Assembly (NCBI RefSeq): GCF_004135645.1
Contig: NZ_SDPW01000001.1
Span: forward strand, 2,046,001 to 2,110,000
DNA length: 64,000 nt
Source: Senegalimassilia faecalis
Lineage (GTDB): Bacteria > Actinomycetota > Coriobacteriia > Coriobacteriales > Eggerthellaceae
Reading direction: 5' to 3'
The notes below the pieces were generated by a model. It was not told the origin of the DNA, did not search any database, and worked only from the letters and a program-made list of their open reading frames with translations. Below are positions 55,910-63,254 of this stretch, in pieces. Each line of letters starts with the position of its first letter. Within the stretch, counting starts at the first letter, position 1. The translations under genes were made by a program, and so were the position numbers.

Positions 55910-56062
55910 GTGGAAGGGCCGCACGCGACGAGCGAAGCGGAGCAGGAGACACTCGTCGCCGCGTTTATAAATGAGCGGCGCGCCTTCGGCGCTTTCGATT
56001 TGGTGCCGCTTTCGCTCGACGCTACGAAGCTGGACCTCAAGGGGCTTCGGATTCGCAGATGA
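55910..56062 (+). other. Possible gene fragment after repeat B
   Basis: A 50-codon frame from GTG 55910 reads EAEQETLVAAFINERRAFG, then AFDLVPLSLDATKLDLKGLR, ending 11 bp before the HipA-like stop. Composition looks protein-like, but no start site or family is recognised. It may be the tail of a gene displaced by the repeat. Confidence 0.3.
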
Positions 56063-56072
56063 GCCGAACCCG

Positions 56073-57341
56073 CTACAGGCGCTCGCCGCTCAACCGTACA
56101 CCCTTACGCAACATCGTAGCGTGACGAACAACGCGGTCAACACGCGCGCAAAGCGCCTGGTGCAGCTTATCGATGCGCCCGGAGTCATTCGCAATGAATG
56201 GGTTACCGCGCAAAATCTCGCACGCCTCTTCGGCAAATCCGTCCAACATCCGCGCATCAAACCAGCTCATGTCCACGCAGAAACGCTCCAGCTGACTATC
56301 GATGTCGCGCGCAAACGGCCGCACAGCCCCCGCCTTCTCGCTCACATATCCACGAAACGGCTGCCCCGTATCAACGTTGCACCAAAACGACTCGCCCGTG
56401 TCGAAAATCGGCGCTGCGGCCTTCCACTCACGCGTCTCGGTGTCGACGATGATGCCGAAGTTGTTCCAATGCCGGTCGAAATTCGCCGTAAGGTAGTCAA
56501 CCACCAGCATCTTCTCAACCGCCTGCAAAACATCCAGCCCGTGCGCCCGACACGCACTCACGTAGAAGTCGAACAGACTCTGGTCGTTCGACACCTTCGA
56601 CGACGCATGGATGTGAAACGCCGGCACGAATTCGCTGAACTCGTCCACCATGGTCGGGCACACGCTCGCCCACTTGGCAAAGCCGTTGTCTTCAAGCGCA
56701 TAGGAAGCGTACTCGCGCGCGCCCATAAGCCGCGCGCAAAGAGCCGTAGCGACAACCTCGTTGAACGGCTCCTGGTATCGGCAGCTTGCACGCCCCGCTT
56801 TGACCAGCACCTTCGTTCCATCAGGCTCAATCCGCCAGCGCTTCGGCAAGTTGCCGTTCAGCGCCGCATCGGGAGACAACTTCAAAAGCGCGTCCGATGA
56901 CCTCAGCTTCTTGACGATATCGGGCATGGAAGAATCATCGTGCGGAAGCATCAGCTCGCCGAATTCTTCCGGAAACGCGTTGGTGAAGCAGTTAATCTCG
57001 TCCCACGAGGCCGAAGATCCTTCCGGCCGAAGCCAATATTGGTCGGAAAGCGAAAGGCCAAAACCGCGCGCCATGATCTCCGTCACGCTGGTGTAGCCAA
57101 GCTGCTGCAGTCGTTCCTTGACCATCGGGCGAAGCGCTGGGATACCGCGATCTCTGAACCAAGCGGTCAGCCCAGACTTCACGAATGAACCTTGCGGATC
57201 AAGGCAGCAAATCGGAAGGTAGCGGGGCGAGATTTTCTGCACCTTTCCCACAACCGCCTGCCTGCCGGTATCCCAAGCAAAACGTGCCACTTCGTGGTCG
57301 CGACACATAAGCGTAAGCTGCAAGATTTGCGATTCCGCCAT
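56073..57341 (-). CDS. HipA-like kinase-fold protein without HipB partner
   Basis: A 422-residue protein. The C-terminal half carries HipA-type kinase motifs: TKVLVKAG and EPFNEVVATALCARLMG (nucleotide-binding part), catalytic DYLTANFDRHWNNFGII and PIFDTGESFW (metal-binding). HipA is a Ser/Thr kinase toxin normally paired with the DNA-binding HipB; no HipB-like gene lies next to this one. The N-terminal 150 residues differ from the usual HipA coupling domain (QILQLTLMCRDHEVARFAWD). The ATG at 57341 follows GGGGGTGAAGG; a longer frame from 57410 is less likely. The gene lies between repeat copies B and C. It may be an orphan kinase toxin or a diverged kinase with another role. Confidence 0.8.
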   Translation of the reverse strand: MAESQILQLTLMCRDHEVARFAWDTGRQAVVGKVQKISPRYLPICCLDPQGSFVKSGLTAWFRDRGIPALRPMVKERLQQLGYTSVTEIMARGFGLSLSDQYWLRPEGSSASWDEINCFTNAFPEEFGELMLPHDDSSMPDIVKKLRSSDALLKLSPDAALNGNLPKRWRIEPDGTKVLVKAGRASCRYQEPFNEVVATALCARLMGAREYASYALEDNGFAKWASVCPTMVDEFSEFVPAFHIHASSKVSNDQSLFDFYVSACRAHGLDVLQAVEKMLVVDYLTANFDRHWNNFGIIVDTETREWKAAAPIFDTGESFWCNVDTGQPFRGYVSEKAGAVRPFARDIDSQLERFCVDMSWFDARMLDGFAEEACEILRGNPFIANDSGRIDKLHQALCARVDRVVRHATMLRKGVRLSGERL

Positions 57342-57500
57342 TACCTTCACCCCCTGCCGAATTATCCGCGGATGCTGCCGACACCAAAGCAATCGCCAAC
57401 GATGTAACAAAACGCGCCGTCAGCAAGAGATGTCCACGTGATAAAAGAATACCAGGTTGCGCCCATCAATTTTTGCTAGCGCGTATTTAATGGATATATA

Positions 57501-57696
57501 CAGAACCGGATGACGCGCAAGAAGTAGTCGAGCCGGGCGGCAACCCGACTCACTAATCTAACAACCACCGCGCCGCCCGCAACTCTAAAGTGTGACAGCC
57601 TAGGAGACGGGCTTTGCTGGTGCACTTGTAGCATACGAAAGCGGCCCGCCCCAAGGCAAGCCGCTTTCGGTAACGATTCGGGAACTTCGCGGAAGG
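57501..57696 (+). repeat. Type I toxin-antitoxin-like repeat, copy C (truncated)
   Basis: It retains the toxin tail frame (GYIQNRMTRKK, TAG at 57525), a mismatched hairpin 1 (TCGAGCCGGG at 57528-57537 against CCCGACTCA) and an intact hairpin 2 (57636-57645 and 57660-57669). The antisense -10 reads TATGCT. The toxin start is absent. It lies between the HipA-like gene and the anchored-protein gene ending at 57708. Confidence 0.7.
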
Positions 57697-57707
57697 CAGC
57701 CGCTGAA

Positions 57708-58721
57708 TTAAGCAGCTGCTATGCCCGCAAGCTTTACGGTTACATCATAGGTACAAGGATCGTTTTCAATAGACTTGCCGTTTACACAATCGGAATCGGT
57801 ACCCTCCATCCAAATGTAAACATGAACGACAATTCCATCGTAACCAACACGAGCTACAACGGCCTCGGAATTGTCAGGAACCTTATAGGCGTCTCCATCC
57901 TTTGTGGCTACCCAATTTTTACCGGAAGTTTTAGCTCCGTTGGAATCCAACGTCACATCGATGTAGTTGCCACCGAAGATATGCCTATAGGATGCATAAT
58001 CGAGAACGGCCCCGCCATCGCGTTTCCAAATAGCAGTCCAACCATTCTTACCTTGAGCATCGTTGCCTTGGCCTGTTTCATCGTTGTTAGCGTAAACCAC
58101 ACGCAAGGATTCTGGGCCGGTTGCAGATTTGCCATCGGAACCAACCTCTTGCGTTGTAATGGCAACACGCATAGAGCCAGTGATCGTCTCAGAAGCACTG
58201 CCTACCGTTCCATCTGCGTTCTTCGCCGTCACGGCAATAGGAGCCCCGTCACTAGCATCAAGATAGACATCAGCCAGACCAGTCTCATTAATGGTGTAGA
58301 CAATGTAGTCGCTACGAATGAATGCATAGTAATCATCGTTGCCGACTTTGTAATTGCCAGGCTTGGCATTTGGACCAGTCTCAAAGATCGGCTGAACATA
58401 ACTCGTAATCAAGCCTTGGTTATTCCAGCCTTGGCAGATGTACCAATCTGATAAGTCATTGGAAGAAGCAGGGCTCAAGGTTGCACCATCCGAAAACGCA
58501 GCAAGCGACTTATCATTACCGCCATGCTGAGCGCCCTCGTCAAGCGTTGCAATCTGGAGAATGAAACCATTGGTCGTAGCGCTAATAGTAGAAGTTTTTG
58601 CTGAAACCGTATTGTTTGCAACATACCAGGCGTAAGTTGCAGCGCATAGAGCAAAAGCCGCAAGCATCACGCATGCCGCAGCCTGAACAAGCTGAATCTT
58701 CAGTTTGTTAATGCGCCACAT
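57708..58721 (-). CDS. Membrane-anchored secreted protein, YAWFVSNN-type (SipW/TasA-like)
   Basis: A 337-residue protein: short basic N-terminus (MWRINKLKIQ), helix at about 12-30 (VMLAAFALCAATYAWYVANN) and an extracellular domain with YIWMEGTDSDCVNGKSIEND near the end. That last motif resembles VVIWLDGDDPECVDDIVGG of the 60274 protein, so both share the beta-sandwich fold. The YAWYVANNTVSAKTSTISA segment is the family mark and overlaps the helix end like a SipW-type signal. The gene has AAGGG nine bases upstream of the ATG and is followed by repeat copy C. Function unknown; a fibre or pilus-like subunit is inferred. Confidence 0.78.
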   Translation of the reverse strand: MWRINKLKIQLVQAAACVMLAAFALCAATYAWYVANNTVSAKTSTISATTNGFILQIATLDEGAQHGGNDKSLAAFSDGATLSPASSNDLSDWYICQGWNNQGLITSYVQPIFETGPNAKPGNYKVGNDDYYAFIRSDYIVYTINETGLADVYLDASDGAPIAVTAKNADGTVGSASETITGSMRVAITTQEVGSDGKSATGPESLRVVYANNDETGQGNDAQGKNGWTAIWKRDGGAVLDYASYRHIFGGNYIDVTLDSNGAKTSGKNWVATKDGDAYKVPDNSEAVVARVGYDGIVVHVYIWMEGTDSDCVNGKSIENDPCTYDVTVKLAGIAAA

Positions 58722-58794
58722 AACTCACAGCCCTTCAAAAAACTAAACGTTAGCAAGAATGCTATATGGGATAAGTAGATAACCTCCTTATCCT

Positions 58795-58855
58795 ATTTTA
58801 CCCAAATCAAAGGCAACCGCAAATATACTCGCATGCGTCAATCAAGTGAGTATAT
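58795..58855 (-). promoter_or_regulatory. Promoter and inverted repeat of the 57708 gene
   Basis: Minus strand: TTGCGG (58817-58822) and TAAAAT (58795-58800) with a 16-bp spacer. Directly upstream, ATATACTC (58823-58830) and GAGTATAT (58848-58855) form a perfect 8-bp dyad that touches the -35 and could be an activator or repressor site. Confidence 0.5.
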
Positions 58856-58862
58856 CATCTAG

Positions 58863-58896
58863 CAAAACGCCCCCGCCAATCTCTGGCGAGGGCGTT
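58863..58896 (-). terminator. Terminator of the 58920 gene
   Basis: The inverted repeat AACGCCCCCGCCA (58866-58878) / TGGCGAGGGCGTT (58884-58896) has one mismatch and a 5-base loop, followed on the minus strand by TTTTGCT. It stands 24 bp after the stop codon. Confidence 0.75.
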
Positions 58897-58919
58897 GAGT
58901 CCGCTATTGCCTATGCTGA

Positions 58920-59765
58920 TTAAGCAGTAGCATTAGCGTCATTGGTGACGTCAACTTCATTGCCGTCGGTGTTGACGGGAGTCGCAGTAAACGAAACCGT
59001 AACGCCACAGTTCTTCAGGCTTGGAAGGTTGTCAGTGAAGACGGTTTCGTAAGACCCATCGTAAAACACGTAAATATCAACCGTAACCTTAGCATTAGCA
59101 GCAATGGTGGCAGCCAGAGCACCGTTATTCGTCAAATTGCTAGGAGCAACAGTCCCATCTCCATAAGCATTTGCCGCAACATCAGTGCTGCCAGCTTTCA
59201 ATTCGCCGTTTGCATTCCAAACAGTCCAGTAGTCACCGCATTTGACCAACACGCACATTGCGTCTTTAAGATTGTTGCCGGTCTGGTCAGCAATATTGCC
59301 AGCGTTAACAGTAACGCCCGAAACCTTCAGATCCTTAAAGGAGCCCGCATTCGCGTCAGTGGTTCCAATGTCAAAAGACTGCACCAGCGTATAGTCTCCA
59401 ACGTTAGCGGATGCTACCGCAAAGCGAGAACCCTGCAGCATAGTAGATGCATTAGCCTTTGAAGCATACGCAGACTCCCACGTGTACGAATTGGCAGCAA
59501 CCTCATCGTTCCACTGAACAGGATACAAATCAGTCTTCGCGTCTTTGCCAGCCGTCTGCGTAGCGCTCGTGTCTGTGAGCGCCGCACCCTTGGCGGCAAT
59601 CTTCAAAAACGGAGCATTAGATTGAGCACTTACCGAAGCGGTCGTAGCCTTGACCGTGTTATTGCTTACAAACCATGCGTATGTGCTGGCGGCTAGGGCT
59701 ATGGCCGCTACCAGCACCATGGCGATGGCGGCACCCATCTGTTTCTTTAGTGCCTTGGTTTCCAT
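58920..59765 (-). CDS. Membrane-anchored secreted protein, YAWFVSNN-type (SipW/TasA-like)
   Basis: A 281-residue protein: METKALKKQ, helix (GAAIAMVLVAAIALAAS), family motif TYAWFVSNNTVKATTASVSA, and an extracellular alanine/threonine-rich beta domain (TVDIYVFYDGSYETVFTDNL, CGVTVSFTATPVN) with no anchor at the C-terminus. The ATG at 59765 has AAAGGG upstream, and an extended -10 TGGTATATT lies at 59862-59870. This is the simplest and best-conserved member of the set. It has its own terminator, so it is probably monocistronic and could be the major subunit of a surface fibre (inference). Confidence 0.8.
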   Translation of the reverse strand: METKALKKQMGAAIAMVLVAAIALAASTYAWFVSNNTVKATTASVSAQSNAPFLKIAAKGAALTDTSATQTAGKDAKTDLYPVQWNDEVAANSYTWESAYASKANASTMLQGSRFAVASANVGDYTLVQSFDIGTTDANAGSFKDLKVSGVTVNAGNIADQTGNNLKDAMCVLVKCGDYWTVWNANGELKAGSTDVAANAYGDGTVAPSNLTNNGALAATIAANAKVTVDIYVFYDGSYETVFTDNLPSLKNCGVTVSFTATPVNTDGNEVDVTNDANATA

Positions 59766-60273
59766 GGCGGACCCTTTCTCTTTCCCTTTCCGTACTCGGA
59801 GCAAGGGATATGCCCGCGCTCCGCTGCAGAGGGATGTCACCCCCCTACTTAACCGCCCTGTAATATACCATGCAAGCGCTGTGATTCGCGCTAACTTTGC
59901 CGCACTTGCCCGCTCAAACCACAACATTTTGCAAGTTTTTTGCACTCCCCCACACCACCTGCGTTCGCTACCGCGAACATGACGTCGCGCCATCACACAT
60001 CGCAGCCGCATCTTGCAACGCAAGCAGGCAGGGCGTCCGACATCTGACGTTAGACAATCAATCCACGCCCGCAAATCTTTGGAATCGTGCAATCTCAGAG
60101 ACTTTCATACCCTTGGAATCGTGTATTTTCACCGGTATCGACACTTTTGGAAACGTGGGAACCGACAGCCTTCGCAATTTCAATCCCGCAGATGAACAGG
60201 CACAATGCTATTCGCCAACCGCCATGATTCCGCGACTTAAACAAGGGCGTCGTATCGGCGCCCTCGCCCCTCG
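59766..60273. other. 508-bp upstream region of the 58920 gene
   Basis: No gene is seen. It contains the extended -10 at 59862-59870 and three direct repeats TTGGAA(T/A)CGTG at 60079, 60113 and 60147, exactly 34 bp apart, listed separately. The 200 bases between them show no obvious structure. Confidence 0.5.
60079..60157. repeat. Three 11-bp motifs spaced 34 bp apart
   Basis: TTGGAATCGTG at 60079-60089 and 60113-60123 and TTGGAAACGTG at 60147-60157. Only the 11-bp core is shared; the 23-bp spacers differ. They lie 200-300 bp upstream of the putative promoter of the 58920 gene and could be activator binding sites. Confidence 0.5.
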
Positions 60274-61461
60274 CTATGCTGCGGGGGAGTTTTCTTGGTT
60301 GCGGCGGTTATCCCAGGTTACGTCGTGGTCTTTGTAGTAGTCGGGCGCGTCGTTGCCCGAGGCGCTGATAGGGTCGTTGCCCGTGAGCGTGTCGACGATG
60401 TCGCGCACGAACTTCACCACCAGGCCCGAGTTGTCCTCGTCGAGCGTTTCGAAGTCCATGGCGAACTCCACCGCGCCGCCGACGATGTCGTCGACGCATT
60501 CGGGATCGTCACCGTCGAGCCAGATGACCACCGTGTACTTGTCCACATTTCCCACCTGGAAGTTCTCTTCCGGGATGTTGCACACAATCTTGTCAGACTC
60601 GAAGTTGACACAGCCCGGCTCGGGGTTGCCGTCGGCCGCAGCCGCGGCGTACACCGTCGGCTCGCCGTTCTTCCAGATCTTCACGCGCGCGGCCTTCTCC
60701 ACGCCCTTCGACGCCGACACCACGCGTACGTTGCAGCTGTAGTTCAGATCGACCTTACCGGCGTTTCGGATGTAGAACGTGTACGCCACGTAGTTCTTGC
60801 CGTTGTGGCTACCGTCGATTTGGTCCAGGTCATCGGGCAGATCTTCCGTCGCGATGTTCGTTCCGTTCGTCACAGCCTGCGCCTGCAGGCGCGCGGTGGC
60901 CTGGCCGAAGTTGGGGTCCTCGTCGATGGCCACGCCATAGCGGAACAGCTCCAGGCGGTTGAGGTTGATGGTAAAGTTGCCCATGTTCTCCTGCATGAAC
61001 GACAGAGCGAACAGCAGGCCGAACAGCAACGCCAGCGCGATGAGGGCCTTCTGCAGCTTGTCCATGCGCAGAAGCGCCGCGCCGATGCGATGCATGCGAC
61101 GTTTCGGCAGGTACATGGACACGGCGGTTTCGGGGTCGATGTTCTCGATGCCCTCGCGTTCGATGAGGTCTTCCAGGTCTTGGATGCGCACGACGCCTTT
61201 GGCCGCGCGCTTGTCGGCGCGCTTGGCGGCCCGCCTTTCGCGGCGCGACTGGCCGCGTTTACCCTGCTCGCGGGCGGCCTCGCCCTCAAGCGTGGGGCGC
61301 GCGGCGGGCTTCACGCCGGTGGGTACGGGCACGTCGGGGGCAGCGGGTGCGGCCTCCGCAGGCTGCGCGGGCTGCGCTTCGGGCACGATGGGTGCACCGA
61401 GCTGTTCCGCCTGGTCAGCGGGCAAGTTCTTCGCCGTGTTCTTTCGCTTCAGTATGGCCAT
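60274..61461 (-). CDS. Membrane-anchored protein with extracellular beta domain, partner of PilZ
   Basis: A 395-residue protein with a large cytoplasmic part of about 130 residues: an Ala/Pro-rich linker, a basic segment RRERRAAKRADKRAAKG and VVRIQDLEDLIEREGIENID. One helix follows at about 138-158 (ALIALALLFGLLFALSFMQE), then an extracellular domain with YTFYIRNAGKVDLNYSCNVR and VVIWLDGDDPECVDDIVGG. The last motif resembles YIWMEGTDSDCVN in the 57708 protein. The gene begins 3 bp after the PilZ gene. Its long cytoplasmic part could receive a signal from PilZ or c-di-GMP and affect the outside domain. Function unknown. Confidence 0.75.
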   Translation of the reverse strand: MAILKRKNTAKNLPADQAEQLGAPIVPEAQPAQPAEAAPAAPDVPVPTGVKPAARPTLEGEAAREQGKRGQSRRERRAAKRADKRAAKGVVRIQDLEDLIEREGIENIDPETAVSMYLPKRRMHRIGAALLRMDKLQKALIALALLFGLLFALSFMQENMGNFTINLNRLELFRYGVAIDEDPNFGQATARLQAQAVTNGTNIATEDLPDDLDQIDGSHNGKNYVAYTFYIRNAGKVDLNYSCNVRVVSASKGVEKAARVKIWKNGEPTVYAAAAADGNPEPGCVNFESDKIVCNIPEENFQVGNVDKYTVVIWLDGDDPECVDDIVGGAVEFAMDFETLDEDNSGLVVKFVRDIVDTLTGNDPISASGNDAPDYYKDHDVTWDNRRNQENSPAA

Positions 61462-61464
61462 GGG

Positions 61465-62130
61465 CTACATCTTGTACTTCGCGCGGACGTATTCCATGTA
61501 CTCTTTCACCGTTTCGCGCTCGATGTCGTCGGCGTAGCGGAACTGCAGGCCGCACACGTTGCGGTACAGGCTGCCCTTCGGCGCCTGGCGCACCCAGCAC
61601 ACGATGCCAAGCTGCACGGGCAGCTCGTGGCGTTCGCCCTGCAGGCGGATGGTGGGCATCTGCACCTGCAGCGCCTCGCCGACGTCGGGGTAATCGTTCA
61701 GGTAGATAGCCACGCCACCTGCGGAAACGTCGATGGTCATGGCATCTTCGGTCTCGGGGTTGTCCACATTGTCGCGCTGGTACTCAAGGCGCATGGACAC
61801 CTTGAAACGTTCGTCGCGGCGCTTGAAGAACGTGCGCTGCTCGGCCACCTGGCGCATCTTCCAGAACGTGCGGATGCCCACTTTCTCCACCGCTTCGGGG
61901 TACCCGGCGATCATGAACGTGTTGTCGCCGACGGAATACTGCATGAGGAACTTCTGGTTCTCATCCAAAAGCAGCGGCTTGCCCGCAAGCATGGGGACGC
62001 TGACCAGGAAATATGCGTCGTCGATGGCCTCTTTGAACGTGGCCATCATGTTGAAGTCGGTCTTCTGGCCCATGGGCACGTCGAAGGCCATCTGCAGCTT
62101 CGTTCCCGGCTTGATTTGCAATTCCGCCAT
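61465..62130 (-). CDS. PilZ domain c-di-GMP-binding protein (YcgR-like)
   Basis: A 221-residue cytoplasmic protein. Residues 1-95 form a YcgR-type N-terminal beta domain; the PilZ domain starts near residue 100 with the RxxxR part RRDERFKVSMRLEY and has the D/NxSxxG box DVSAGGVAIYL near 137. Both c-di-GMP-binding motifs are complete. The start is the ATG at 62130 with AGGAG seven bases upstream; a much longer frame lacks a site. It is first in a two-gene unit with the anchored protein at 60274, so c-di-GMP may control the surface structures coded here. No cyclase or phosphodiesterase gene is seen in the window. Confidence 0.9.
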   Translation of the reverse strand: MAELQIKPGTKLQMAFDVPMGQKTDFNMMATFKEAIDDAYFLVSVPMLAGKPLLLDENQKFLMQYSVGDNTFMIAGYPEAVEKVGIRTFWKMRQVAEQRTFFKRRDERFKVSMRLEYQRDNVDNPETEDAMTIDVSAGGVAIYLNDYPDVGEALQVQMPTIRLQGERHELPVQLGIVCWVRQAPKGSLYRNVCGLQFRYADDIERETVKEYMEYVRAKYKM

Positions 62131-62565
62131 GTGGGGTCTCCTAATCCCCGCGCCGGCGCGCTGGCGGCCACCGTGACGAGGACGATTTCGCGTGTTGGTA
62201 CAGTCTGCCTTATTATATCCACCCCCGCGCACGGCGGCAGTGGAAATATGGCACCCTGCCGTATGTTTGCCGCGCCTTTGCGCGCACAATACCCGACCAA
62301 TCTGAAATACGCCTTGTCAACCCAATTGAACGCGCTTTTGCTGGTGCCAAAAGTATTACGTTTTCATAATATTTTGGTACGGTGGCTCGCTCCGTTATTT
62401 GGCTATAGCCGCACGCCGCTATTGAATCGGCGAATTCAATAGCAGGCTGGGGTTGCGGGGCGCGAATTGCGGGGCGTTGGCGGACGGTGAGTGTTAGCAT
62501 GGGTTGCAGGGATTGTCGGCGCGGGGTTTGCGACCGGCATGCGAGGTTCAAGCCAAGGAGGGACC
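62131..62565. promoter_or_regulatory. Divergent promoter region between PilZ and thioesterase genes
   Basis: The minus strand has TATAAT at 62212-62217 upstream of PilZ. Further on are an imperfect dyad, GTGCCAAAAGTATTA (62344-62358) with TAATATTTTGGTAC (62367-62380); a palindrome GGCTATAGCC at 62401-62410; and a perfect 10-bp repeat GCTATTGAAT / ATTCAATAGC at 62418-62443. The last three could be operators of the thioesterase gene. No gene is seen. Confidence 0.45.
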
Positions 62566-62970
62566 ATGGCATTCGAGGATGAAAAAGATCCGTATTGCAC
62601 CAGCGACAGGTTCGCCGCGAAAAACGGTATGAAGGTGGTTGAGCTGGGCGAAGACAGCGCCACCGCCACCATGACCATCGATGAGTCGTTCTTAAACGGC
62701 ATCGGCATCCCCATGGGCGGGTGCTATTTCACGCTGGGTGACTACTCGTTCGGCGCGGCGTGCCATTACATCAAGAACGAGATTGTGACGCTGAATTCGC
62801 AGATCGACTTCATCGCGTCGGCGCAGCTGGGCGACACGGTGTACGCGCGCTGCCATTGCGTGTCGGCCACGCGCCGCACCATGCGCTACGAGGTGGAGAT
62901 GACCGACCAGAACGGCAAGCTGCTGGCGCTTATGCACGTGACGGGCTACCGCAAGGGCCACAAGAAGTAG
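62566..62970 (+). CDS. Hotdog-fold thioesterase (PaaI/4HBT family)
   Basis: A 134-residue protein of the hotdog superfamily: FLNGIGIPMGGCYFTLGDYSFG matches the HGG-type catalytic segment (here MGG-C), and NSQIDFIASAQLGDTVYARCHCVS the later conserved strand. These enzymes hydrolyse acyl- or aryl-CoA. The ATG at 62566 has AAGGAGG at a good distance, and earlier codons in the frame have none. It forms a single-gene unit with a strong terminator and is unrelated to the envelope genes. The substrate is unknown. Confidence 0.85.
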   Translation: MAFEDEKDPYCTSDRFAAKNGMKVVELGEDSATATMTIDESFLNGIGIPMGGCYFTLGDYSFGAACHYIKNEIVTLNSQIDFIASAQLGDTVYARCHCVSATRRTMRYEVEMTDQNGKLLALMHVTGYRKGHKK

Positions 62971-63016
62971 TGGATGCCGGCGGTGCAAGCGGCGCCTATT
63001 GCGTTTGCCGCGATCG

Positions 63017-63062
63017 AAAGCCCCTGCTACTTGGGAATAAACCCAGGTGGCAGGGGCTTTTT
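63017..63062 (+). terminator. Rho-independent terminator of the thioesterase gene
   Basis: A 19-bp stem with few mismatches (arms 63017-63035 and 63042-63060, core AAAGCCCCTGC), a 6-base AATAAA loop and a TTTTT tract, 46 bp after the stop. Confidence 0.9.
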
Positions 63063-63254
63063 GGTGCGGGTCCGGTGGATAACAGTTGTGGGCGGTTTTT
63101 GGCGATGATTTTACGCTAGCTCTTCGTTTGTGGTTGGTTATCGATAAGGTTTCGTGCATTCACGAAAAGAAATGGCTGGTCGTGATGCGGCGCTTACCAA
63201 TAGCACGAGGCCAAACCGCCAGCAACCGAACAGGACACGCAATGGCATCGAGCG

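Larger units (their letters stand above)
55720..55917 (+). repeat. Type I toxin-antitoxin-like repeat, copy B (complete)
   Basis: The shared part of the repeat. Hairpin 1 has arms 55748-55757 and 55764-55773 (TCGAGCCAGG, loop TTGCAG). Hairpin 2 has arms 55857-55866 and 55881-55890. It ends at GGAACTTCGTGGAAGG. With the peptide gene upstream this copy appears whole. It is bounded by the decayed DUF4143 gene and the end of the HipA-like gene. Confidence 0.75.

Noticed and set aside
55971-56900. A 309-codon plus-strand frame opposite the HipA-like gene
   Set aside because: No family resemblance and fully antisense to a gene with clear kinase motifs.
60079-60157. CRISPR array
   Set aside because: Repeats are only 11 bp, three in number, with no cas genes.
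60295-62442. A 715-codon plus-strand frame opposite the PilZ and anchored-protein genes
   Set aside because: It is His/Val/Arg-rich with no domain and covers two well-supported minus-strand genes; typical antisense shadow in GC-rich DNA.
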